Assembly: GCF_003172915.1 (NCBI RefSeq)
Contig: NZ_QGKU01000004.1
Span: 1 to 64,000, forward strand
Direction of reading: 5' to 3'
Source: Meridianimarinicoccus roseus
Lineage (GTDB): Bacteria; Pseudomonadota; Alphaproteobacteria; Rhodobacterales; Rhodobacteraceae
DNA length: 64,000 nt
Shown: positions 26,214 to 33,460 of the stretch, in pieces
How positions within the stretch are numbered: the stretch's first letter is position 1
Layout: the number at the start of each line of letters is the position of its first letter
Made by a program: the position numbers and the translations under genes
Notes under the pieces: generated by a model
What the model was told of the DNA's origin: nothing
Database searches by the model: none
The model's input: the letters and a program-made list of their open reading frames with translations, nothing else

Positions 26214-29108
26214 ATGTTTGCCGAGCTTGACGTCACTTCCAACTTCACCTTCCTTACCGGGGCCTCGCATCCCGAGGAATACGTGCAGCGCGCGGCCGAG
26301 CTTGGCCTGGCGGCGATCGCGGTCACTGATGACAATTCGGTGGCGGGGGTGGCGCGGGCCCATGTCGCTGCGCGCGATATCGCGCGGGATGTCGCGGCCC
26401 GGGCAGTGTGTGTCGCGCGTGACGGTCCCGTGGGGCCGCCGCTGCCACCCGGTCATCCGCACCGGCCCGATCCGATCCTGACCTGCGCGCCGCGCCTGGT
26501 GCCCGGGGCTCGGCTCTGCCTGCGGGAGGGGCTGCGCGTGACGGCCCTGCCGCGCGACAGGACCGGCTGGGGGCGGCTGTCGCGGCTGCTGTCGCTGGGG
26601 CGGCTGCGTGCGCCAAAGGGTGCCTGTGAGCTTGTGCTGGAGGACCTGTGCGAGCTTGGCGAGGGGCTGGAACTTCTGCTCCACCCGCCACGCGTTCTGC
26701 CGGTGCCGCGCGGCGCGGGTGGATGGTGGTCACAGGCGCGGCACCTGACGCGCCGCTTCCCTGATACCGTCTCTCTGGTCATGGCACCGCGCCATGACGG
26801 GCGGGACGGCGCGCATTTCGACGCGCTTGAGGCGCTGGCCCGCGATCTCGGCGTGCCCACCGTGGCCAGCGCCGCCCCGGTGATGCATGTCGGCCGCCGC
26901 CGCCCGATGGCGGATGCGCTAACCGCCATCCGCACCGGTACCCCGGTCGAGGAACTGGGCCGCACCGCACTGTCGAACGCCGAACACCGGCTGCGCAGTG
27001 GCACCGAGATGGCCCGGTTGCTGGGCCCGCATGGCGCCGCCGCCCTGCGCGCGGCCGCGCTGGCGGATCGCTGCCGCTTCTCGCTCGACGAGTTGCGCTA
27101 CGAATACCCGTCCGAGGTGCTGGGCGACGAAACCGCGCCGGACCGGCTGGCCCGCCTTGCCCGTGAAGGATTGGCGCGCCGCTACCCACGCGGCGCCCCC
27201 GAGAAGATCCGCGCGCAGATGCGCCACGAACTCGCCCTGATCGACAAGCTGGGCTATGCTCCCTACTTTCTCACCGTGCAGGACATCGTCGCCTTCGCCC
27301 GCGCGAAGGGCATCCTGTGCCAGGGGCGCGGCTCGGCGGCCAATTCCGTGGTCTGTTTCGCGCTCGGCGTGACTTCGGTCAGTCCCGAGATCGGCACGAT
27401 GGTGTTCGAACGCTTCGTGTCCGAGGCCCGGAACGAGCCGCCCGACATCGACGTGGATTTCGAACATGAACGCCGCGAGGAAGTGATCCAGCACATCTAC
27501 GATCGCTACGGGCGGCACCGCGCCGGGCTGTGCGCCACGGTCATCCACTATCGCGGCAAGCGCGCCGTGCGCGAGGTCGGCCGCGCCATGGGCCTGAGCG
27601 AGGACACGGTCGCGGCGCTGGCCGGGCAGATCTGGGGCTGGGGGAGCCCCGGCATGACCCGCGCACGCCTGGCCGAGATCGGTCTTGACCCGGACGATCC
27701 ACGCCTCTGCCTGACGCTGGAACTGGTGGCAGAAATCCAGGGCTTCCCGCGTCACCTGAGCCAGCATGTGGGCGGCTTCGTCATCACCGAGGGACGGCTG
27801 GACGAGCTTGTCCCGATCGAGAACGCCAGCATGGACGGCCGCACGGTGATCTGCTGGGACAAAGACGACATCGACGCGCTCGGTATCCTGAAGGTCGATA
27901 TTCTCGCGCTGGGGATGCTCAGCTGCCTGCGCAAGGGGTTCGACCTGATGGCGCGGCACGGGCTGGCCCGACATGACCTTGCGTCGCTGCCACAGGAGGA
28001 CCCGCTGGTCTACGACATGCTGGGCCGGGCCGACAGCCTCGGGGTGTTCCAGGTCGAAAGCCGCGCACAGATGAACTTCCTGCCCCGGATGCAGCCGCGC
28101 TGCTTCTACGATCTCGTGATCGAGGTGGCCATCGTCCGCCCCGGCCCGATCCAGGGCGACATGGTCCACCCCTACCTGCGGCGCCGCAACGGCGAGGAAG
28201 CCGTGCGCTTCCCGTCGGACGCACTGGGCGCGGTGCTGGGCAAGACGCTGGGCGTGCCGCTGTTCCAGGAGCAGGCGATGCAGATCGCCATCACCGGTGC
28301 GGGCTTCACTCCCGACGAGGCGGATCGCCTCCGCCGGTCGCTGGCCACGTTCAAGAAGCACGGCAACGTGTCCGAGTTCCGCGACCGGTTCCTGCGCGGC
28401 ATGGCGCGCAACGGCTATGACCGGGATTTCGCCGAACGCTGTTTCAGCCAGATCGAGGGCTTCGGCAGCTACGGCTTTCCCGAAAGCCATGCCGCCAGCT
28501 TCGCGCTGCTTGTCTATGCCTCGGCCTGGATGAAATGCCATCACCCCGGCATCTTCGCCTGCGCGCTTCTCAACAGCCAGCCGATGGGCTTCTACGCGCC
28601 CGCCCAGATCGTCCGTGACGCGCGCGCCCATGGCGTGACCGTGCTGCCGGTCTGCATCAACGCCAGCACCTGGGACAACACGATGGAACCCTCGGACGAT
28701 GGCGGACTGGCCCTGCGGCTTGGCTTCCGGCAACTCAAGGGCCTGCGCGAGGATACGGCCGACTGGATCGAGGCGGCGCGCGGCAACGGCTATCGCGGCG
28801 TGCAGGACGTCTGGCGCAAGGCCGGTGTACCGCCCCGGCAGATCGTCGCGCTGGCCGAAGCGGACGCCTTCGCATCGCTTGGCCTGTCGCGCCGCGAGGC
28901 GCTGTGGCAGGCGCGGGCGATCACCGCCGAGAAGCCGTTGCCGCTGTTCGCCGGGGAACTGGACGGCGAGGGCGGGTCGGAACCCGCCGCGTACCTGCCG
29001 CGCATGACGCTTGGAGAGGAGGTCGTGGAGGATTACACCGCCATGCGGCTGAGCCTGCGGGCCCATCCCGTGGCGCTGCTGCGCGCGGCGCTGACGCCGG
29101 GGCCCTGA
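26214..29108 (+). CDS. dnaE2: Error-prone DNA polymerase DnaE2 (ImuC), short C terminus
   Basis: Translesion C-family polymerase used in SOS mutagenesis. 964 residues: N-terminal PHP-like domain lacking metal-binding His residues (NFTFLTGASHPEEYV), polymerase palm with PDIDVDF near residue 410 and KVDILALG near 561 (catalytic Asp residues), and a clamp-binding-like PLPLF near 908. It stops just after the AHPVALLRA box, so the roughly 100-residue C-terminal OB region found in most DnaE2 proteins of 1,050-1,100 residues is absent. The ATG at 26214 gives the typical FAELDVTSNF start. imuA and imuB are not adjacent. Confidence 0.92.
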   Translation: MFAELDVTSNFTFLTGASHPEEYVQRAAELGLAAIAVTDDNSVAGVARAHVAARDIARDVAARAVCVARDGPVGPPLPPGHPHRPDPILTCAPRLVPGARLCLREGLRVTALPRDRTGWGRLSRLLSLGRLRAPKGACELVLEDLCELGEGLELLLHPPRVLPVPRGAGGWWSQARHLTRRFPDTVSLVMAPRHDGRDGAHFDALEALARDLGVPTVASAAPVMHVGRRRPMADALTAIRTGTPVEELGRTALSNAEHRLRSGTEMARLLGPHGAAALRAAALADRCRFSLDELRYEYPSEVLGDETAPDRLARLAREGLARRYPRGAPEKIRAQMRHELALIDKLGYAPYFLTVQDIVAFARAKGILCQGRGSAANSVVCFALGVTSVSPEIGTMVFERFVSEARNEPPDIDVDFEHERREEVIQHIYDRYGRHRAGLCATVIHYRGKRAVREVGRAMGLSEDTVAALAGQIWGWGSPGMTRARLAEIGLDPDDPRLCLTLELVAEIQGFPRHLSQHVGGFVITEGRLDELVPIENASMDGRTVICWDKDDIDALGILKVDILALGMLSCLRKGFDLMARHGLARHDLASLPQEDPLVYDMLGRADSLGVFQVESRAQMNFLPRMQPRCFYDLVIEVAIVRPGPIQGDMVHPYLRRRNGEEAVRFPSDALGAVLGKTLGVPLFQEQAMQIAITGAGFTPDEADRLRRSLATFKKHGNVSEFRDRFLRGMARNGYDRDFAERCFSQIEGFGSYGFPESHAASFALLVYASAWMKCHHPGIFACALLNSQPMGFYAPAQIVRDARAHGVTVLPVCINASTWDNTMEPSDDGGLALRLGFRQLKGLREDTADWIEAARGNGYRGVQDVWRKAGVPPRQIVALAEADAFASLGLSRREALWQARAITAEKPLPLFAGELDGEGGSEPAAYLPRMTLGEEVVEDYTAMRLSLRAHPVALLRAALTPGP

Positions 29109-29122
29109 AGGCCGGGCGGGGC

Positions 29123-29142
29123 GCGCGGTTTGCCGACCGCGC
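29123..29142. terminator. Hairpin between convergent dnaE2 and SHOCT gene
   Basis: GCGCGGT / ACCGCGC, a 7-base perfect stem with a six-base loop, in the 41-base gap between two convergent stops. No T tract on either strand; a bidirectional terminator is possible by position only. Confidence 0.35.
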
Positions 29143-29149
29143 CAATGGC

Positions 29150-29986
29150 CTAGAGGCGGGACAGAAGCTCGGCCTTCTTGGTCTCGTAGTCACTGTCGCT
29201 GAGAATGCCCTTGGCATGAAGGTCGGCGAGTTTCTCGATCAGGGAGAAGACTTCGTCGCTGCTCATGGATGGTGCGTTGGCCTGCACCGGCTGGGGGGCG
29301 GTCTGCGGCTCTGACTGCGGTGCATCGAAGGAGGGCGCTGGGGCCTGCGACGGCCCGCCTGGCGACACCACCGGCAGGTCTGCCACGCGCACCGTGCCGT
29401 ACTGGCTGGTGAAGGTGATCGACTGGTCGCCACCCTGCTGCTGCGAAAAACCGCCGATCTGGTGATCGCCGATGTCATAGACGGTGATCTGGCCATTCAG
29501 GTCGATCGCCAGTCGCCGCGCCTGCGGGAACACCGCGTAGCGCAGGTTGTTCTGCGACCCGGTCGAGGACGGCTGGCCAAGCTCCGCAGGCCAGGACGAC
29601 CCACCGCCATACCCGACTTGCACGCTGAAGCTGGTGCCGCTGCCGAAGCCGCCCGAGGACTGGCTTTGCGACTGCCCTTGGGACGAAGCATAGGCAGGTT
29701 TCGGCGCGGGCGGGAACATCTGGTTCTGCGCCAGTTGCGACGAAAGCTCGCCGCAGATCCCGGAGACGGTGAATTTCAGCCCGTTGTTGAACATGTCGCC
29801 TACCATCGTCATCCCGCCGGACGACCATTGGCCCATCCCGCCAAGTTCGGGATGCGAGAACTGGGCCTGCGTGCCGCCGCCGTTGTTGACCGCGACGAGC
29901 AGCGTGATCACCGCGTCCTGGCTGACGCCGTAGCGGTTGGCGATGTCGGCGACGACGGATTGGGCATAGGGCGTGAGCGGCTGCAT
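29150..29986 (-). CDS. SHOCT-domain protein of unknown function
   Basis: 278 residues. The C-terminal SHOCT domain is clear: IEKLADLHAKGILSDSDYETKKAELLSRL fits the short oligomerisation domain. The N-terminal 90 residues are conserved-looking (PYAQSVVADIANRYGVSQDAV, GGMGQWSSGGMTMVGDMFNN), followed by a Gln/Ser/Gly-rich linker and a Pro/Gln/Ala-rich stretch before SHOCT. No signal peptide or membrane helix. Start chosen at the ATG with GAAAGG upstream rather than the longer frame. Function unknown. Confidence 0.82.
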   Translation of the reverse strand: MQPLTPYAQSVVADIANRYGVSQDAVITLLVAVNNGGGTQAQFSHPELGGMGQWSSGGMTMVGDMFNNGLKFTVSGICGELSSQLAQNQMFPPAPKPAYASSQGQSQSQSSGGFGSGTSFSVQVGYGGGSSWPAELGQPSSTGSQNNLRYAVFPQARRLAIDLNGQITVYDIGDHQIGGFSQQQGGDQSITFTSQYGTVRVADLPVVSPGGPSQAPAPSFDAPQSEPQTAPQPVQANAPSMSSDEVFSLIEKLADLHAKGILSDSDYETKKAELLSRL

Positions 29987-30120
29987 GGCGGGGCCTTTCG
30001 GGCGTTGACGCGCGGGGGCGACTCCCCCTCGGTTGACCGCAGCTACCACACGGCGCCCTGTGCCGCCACCGTTGCCCCGCGCATGGCCGCCATGTGTGCC
30101 CGGCGGCGCTGTCGCGCCCC

Positions 30121-30249
30121 TCAGTCGAGGCGGACGTTGCTGCCGGTGGTCTGTTCCTGGGCCGAGAAGCCGGCGAATTCGGTAAGCCCGTAATCGGCCA
30201 GTACCGCGATCAGTCCTGCCGCGACAAAGGCCAGAAGCATCGTTTTCAT
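30121..30249 (-). CDS. 42-residue single-helix membrane protein ending the formate dehydrogenase operon
   Basis: Small open frame not found by length-filtered ORF calling. It starts ATG one base after the stop of the WD40-cytochrome gene. One hydrophobic helix (MLLAFVAAGLIAVLADYGL) at residues 4-22 is followed by a polar tail with FAGFSAQEQTTGSNVRLD. Size and topology match small accessory proteins of respiratory enzymes. Function unknown; existence supported by tight spacing and a Shine-Dalgarno-like GGAGAC just before the ATG. Confidence 0.6.
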   Translation of the reverse strand: MKTMLLAFVAAGLIAVLADYGLTEFAGFSAQEQTTGSNVRLD

Positions 30250-30250
30250 G

Positions 30251-31552
30251 TCAGTCTCCGGTTGGGGCTGTGGCCCGGCGCAGGTAGTCGATCAGGTCGG
30301 TCCGGTCAGTCTGCTCCGTGATCCGCTGCATCGGCATCTTGCTGCCGGGAATATAATGGTCCGGCCCTTCGTCGAACAGGGCATTGATCGTGGTTTCCGA
30401 CCACACGATGTCGGACCCGCGCAGGGTCGCCGAATAGCTGTAGTCGGTCACGGTGCCCGCGGGTCGCCCGAACAGCCCGTGCAGCGTCGGCCCGGCACGG
30501 CGGGCGGAGCCGGGGGTGAGCGTGTGGCAAATGGAGCATTTTCGCGCGAACTGTCGCTCGCCGTTGCTCATGTCGGCCGGGTCGCGCAGGTAGGCTGGTG
30601 TTTCCGCCGCCATCTGGCCATGCGCGTCCAGCGTGTCGAGCGGCCAGGAATAGACCACCGGGTCCAGCCCCGCCGCGTGAATATTACCGCCATCGGGTGA
30701 GAACGCGAGCGCCCAGATGGGCCCGCGTTCGGTGGCGCGGAAATCGCGGGCGATGCGCCAGACGTCGGTGTCGATCACCATGATGTATCCCTCGCCATCC
30801 CCGATGGCGAGCCGGTCGGCCCGCTGGCTGTACGCCATGGCGAGGATCGGTCGCCGGTCCAGCGTGAAATCGGCCAGCGGCGCGTCGGCGGCAAGGTCGA
30901 GCACGCGAGTCACGCCATCCACCGCGCCATAGGCGAGCCAGCCGTCCGCCGCGTTCAGCACCAGGCGGTTGATCCCGAAGCCGTGGCGCAGAACCAGCCG
31001 CCGCTCGGCCCCGGCCTCGACATCCCAAAGGCGGAGCGTGCCGTCGGCGGAGGCGGAATAAAGGTCCCCGTCCGGCGTGAACACGACCGCGTTGACTCCG
31101 GCCTCGTGCCCCTTCAGGCGGCGGCTTTCGCCGGTGGCCAGGTCGGTCAGCCCGATGCTGCCGTCCCAACTGGCCGAGGCCACAAAGCGCCCGTCAGGCG
31201 ACAACGCGAGCGCCGCGACCTTGCCCGCATGGCGTGTCAACTCTCGGCTGGTGCCGGCGGCGAGATCCCAGAGCCGGACGCCGAAATCATCCCCCGCCGA
31301 CACCACGCGGTCCGGTCCGGCGAAGGTCAGCGCGTTCACCGCGGCGCGGTGCCCGTCCAGCCACATCGGCACACCGCCGTCGGACCATACGCCCACGGCA
31401 TTGTCGAAGCTGGCCGTGGCGATCCGGCCGGTGTCCGCGGCCACGGCGATGGCCATGACAGGGCCGCCGTGCCCCTTCAAGGTGAAGAAATCGCCCGCCT
31501 GGGCGGTGGCCGCGCTCAGCAGGGCAAGCGCGGCCAGACCGGCGCGGGTCAT
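30251..31552 (-). CDS. WD40 beta-propeller fused to cytochrome c, formate dehydrogenase operon
   Basis: 433 residues, exported (signal peptide MTRAGLAALALLSAATAQA). Residues about 22-320 hold at least six or seven WD40-like repeats (FTLKGHGGPVMAIAVA, LWDLAAGTSRELTRHAGKV, RLKGHEAGVNAVVFTPDG). A class-I cytochrome c domain follows, with the heme site CSICH at 339-343 and a probable Met ligand in GSKMPM near 405. Overlaps the cytochrome b subunit by ATGA, so it should be co-translated with it. Possible periplasmic electron acceptor or assembly scaffold for the dehydrogenase; this is inference from the operon. Confidence 0.88.
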   Translation of the reverse strand: MTRAGLAALALLSAATAQAGDFFTLKGHGGPVMAIAVAADTGRIATASFDNAVGVWSDGGVPMWLDGHRAAVNALTFAGPDRVVSAGDDFGVRLWDLAAGTSRELTRHAGKVAALALSPDGRFVASASWDGSIGLTDLATGESRRLKGHEAGVNAVVFTPDGDLYSASADGTLRLWDVEAGAERRLVLRHGFGINRLVLNAADGWLAYGAVDGVTRVLDLAADAPLADFTLDRRPILAMAYSQRADRLAIGDGEGYIMVIDTDVWRIARDFRATERGPIWALAFSPDGGNIHAAGLDPVVYSWPLDTLDAHGQMAAETPAYLRDPADMSNGERQFARKCSICHTLTPGSARRAGPTLHGLFGRPAGTVTDYSYSATLRGSDIVWSETTINALFDEGPDHYIPGSKMPMQRITEQTDRTDLIDYLRRATAPTGD

Positions 31553-32775
31553 TCGGCCGGGGTCGCGCTTGCCTTGCCGGGGGCGGAACGCGCGCGCTCT
31601 TCCATTTCCTTGACCCACAGGCCGTGGTGTTCGCGGGCCCACTGTTCCTCGACCTCGCCGCTGCCCATGGCGTCGAAGGCGCCCTCCATCCCGATGGAGC
31701 CAAGATAGATATGCGCCAGGATCATCGCCATGAAGACGAAAGCCACGATCGCGTGCCAAGCCTGTGAAAGCTGCATTTCCTGGTGCGGTGCAAGGTCGGT
31801 CGGAAGCACGCCAAGGCCGACCCATTGGGGCAGTCCGGTGTCGTTGAGCAGCGCGAAGGTCTTGGCGAACATCGGCAGTTCGAACGGGAAGAGCAGCGAC
31901 AGGCCCGAGGCCGAGATCGACAGCCCCAGCACCACGCAGCCCCAGAAGATCATCTTCTGGCCGGCGTTGAACTTTCTGGCCGGCGGATGCACGCCCTTGG
32001 AAAAGAGCCCGCCTGCGACCGCGAGCCATTTCAGGTCGTGGCGGTTCGGGATGTTGTGCAGCGTCCACATCACGATGATCATCACCAGCCCGAGCATGAA
32101 GGACCACGCGACGTTGTTGTGAACCCACTTGCTGGCCAGCGCGAGCGTGGCGAAACTTTCCTTGCCGAACAGCGGGATCATCACGGCACGCCCGAAAAGC
32201 GAGATCAGGCCGGTCAGCCCGAGCACGATGAACGAACCCGCGAACAGCCAGTGCCCGAAGCGTTCGACGCTGGTGAAGCGGACGATGGTGCGGCCGGTCT
32301 TGCGTCCGTCGATGCGGATACGCCCGCGCAGCAGGAAGAACACCGCGAGCAGGGCCAGCGTGCCGCCCAGAAGCCATGCGCCATAGGTCGCCAGCGGCCC
32401 TTCGCGGAACATCAGCCAGCCCATGCCGGCATCCTGAACCAGCACTCCGGCCGCGTGCCCGCGTGCCTGGGTGGTCACGTCAGCCTGGTTGAAGCGCAAA
32501 TCGCGCCAAACGTCGCTGTCGGACAGGCCGCCCAGCGGCGAAAGCTGCGGCGCTGCGGTGCTGGGTGGCGCGCCGGTGGGAGCGGTCATGCGGAAGCTGT
32601 TGTCCACTTTCAGCCCTTCCTGGCGACGCAGGATGTCTTCGAGCGTGGTGGCACCGCCGGTTGCGGCGCGCGGGTCTTCGACGGCCGTTTCCGATGGGGC
32701 AGCCGTATCCTGGGCCACGGCCTGCAGTGCCATGAAAGCCGTCAGGATCAATCCGAGAATGGGTCGAATCAGCAT
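31549..32775 (-). CDS. fdoI: Formate dehydrogenase cytochrome b (gamma) subunit
   Basis: Membrane subunit that takes electrons from the iron-sulfur subunit to the quinone pool. 408 residues: signal peptide, an unusual periplasmic N-terminal extension of about 130 residues with low similarity, then four helices of the FdnI/FdoI family. Candidate heme b ligands are His in ERFGHWLFAG, KWVHNNVAW, and QAWHAIVAFVFMAMILAHIYLG. Start at the ATG beginning the signal peptide; the longer frame upstream overlaps the beta-subunit gene. Stop overlaps the WD40-cytochrome ATG. Confidence 0.93.
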   Translation of the reverse strand: MLIRPILGLILTAFMALQAVAQDTAAPSETAVEDPRAATGGATTLEDILRRQEGLKVDNSFRMTAPTGAPPSTAAPQLSPLGGLSDSDVWRDLRFNQADVTTQARGHAAGVLVQDAGMGWLMFREGPLATYGAWLLGGTLALLAVFFLLRGRIRIDGRKTGRTIVRFTSVERFGHWLFAGSFIVLGLTGLISLFGRAVMIPLFGKESFATLALASKWVHNNVAWSFMLGLVMIIVMWTLHNIPNRHDLKWLAVAGGLFSKGVHPPARKFNAGQKMIFWGCVVLGLSISASGLSLLFPFELPMFAKTFALLNDTGLPQWVGLGVLPTDLAPHQEMQLSQAWHAIVAFVFMAMILAHIYLGSIGMEGAFDAMGSGEVEEQWAREHHGLWVKEMEERARSAPGKASATPAE

Positions 32776-32852
32776 GGTTTGGGTCCCTGTTGGGGTGGAA
32801 CGAAAAGGGCGGCCCCGCGAAGAGCCGCCCGATCTGGTCCGTTCAGGCGATC

Positions 32853-33446
32853 TCAGCCGCCTTTTTGATCGTATGCCGTGCCCCAGCCCCATGCGCCGGA
32901 ACCGAACCCGCGCGCGACGACACGCTCACGGTAGATGCCGGACACCACGTCGCCGTCACCGGCCAGCAGCGCCTTGGTGGAGCACATCTCGGCGCAGATC
33001 GGCAGCTTGCCCTCCGCGATCCGGTTGCGTCCGTACTTGGAGAACTCGGCGTTGGAATGGGTCTCTTCCGGGCCGCCGGCGCAGAAGGTGCATTTGTCCA
33101 TCTTGCCGCGCGATCCGAAATTGCCGGCCTGCGGATATTGCGGCGCGCCAAACGGGCAAGCGTAGAAGCAGTAGCCGCAGCCGATGCACAGGTCCTTGGA
33201 GTGCAGTACCACACCGTCCGCGGTCTGGTAGAAGCAGTCTACCGGGCACACCGCCATGCAGGGCGCGTCAGAGCAGTGCATGCACGCGACCGAGATGGAT
33301 CGCTCGCCCGGATCGCCGTCACCGATGGTGACGACGCGGCGGCGGTTGATGCCCCAAGGCACCTCGTGCTCGTTCTTGCACGCGGTGACGCAGGCGTTGC
33401 ATTCGATGCAGCGTTCGGCGTCGCAGAGAAACTTCGCTCGTGCCAT
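32853..33446 (-). CDS. fdoH: Formate dehydrogenase iron-sulfur (beta) subunit
   Basis: 197-residue electron-transfer subunit with four cysteine clusters: CIECNACVTACK, CMHCSDAPCMAVCP, CIGCGYCFYACP and the CTFC ... CAEMC pair, enough for four [4Fe-4S] centres. It is the short FDH3 type, lacking the C-terminal membrane anchor of E. coli FdnH. 14 bases after the catalytic subunit gene. Confidence 0.94.
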   Translation of the reverse strand: MARAKFLCDAERCIECNACVTACKNEHEVPWGINRRRVVTIGDGDPGERSISVACMHCSDAPCMAVCPVDCFYQTADGVVLHSKDLCIGCGYCFYACPFGAPQYPQAGNFGSRGKMDKCTFCAGGPEETHSNAEFSKYGRNRIAEGKLPICAEMCSTKALLAGDGDVVSGIYRERVVARGFGSGAWGWGTAYDQKGG

Positions 33447-33460
33447 AGATGTTTCCTCCC

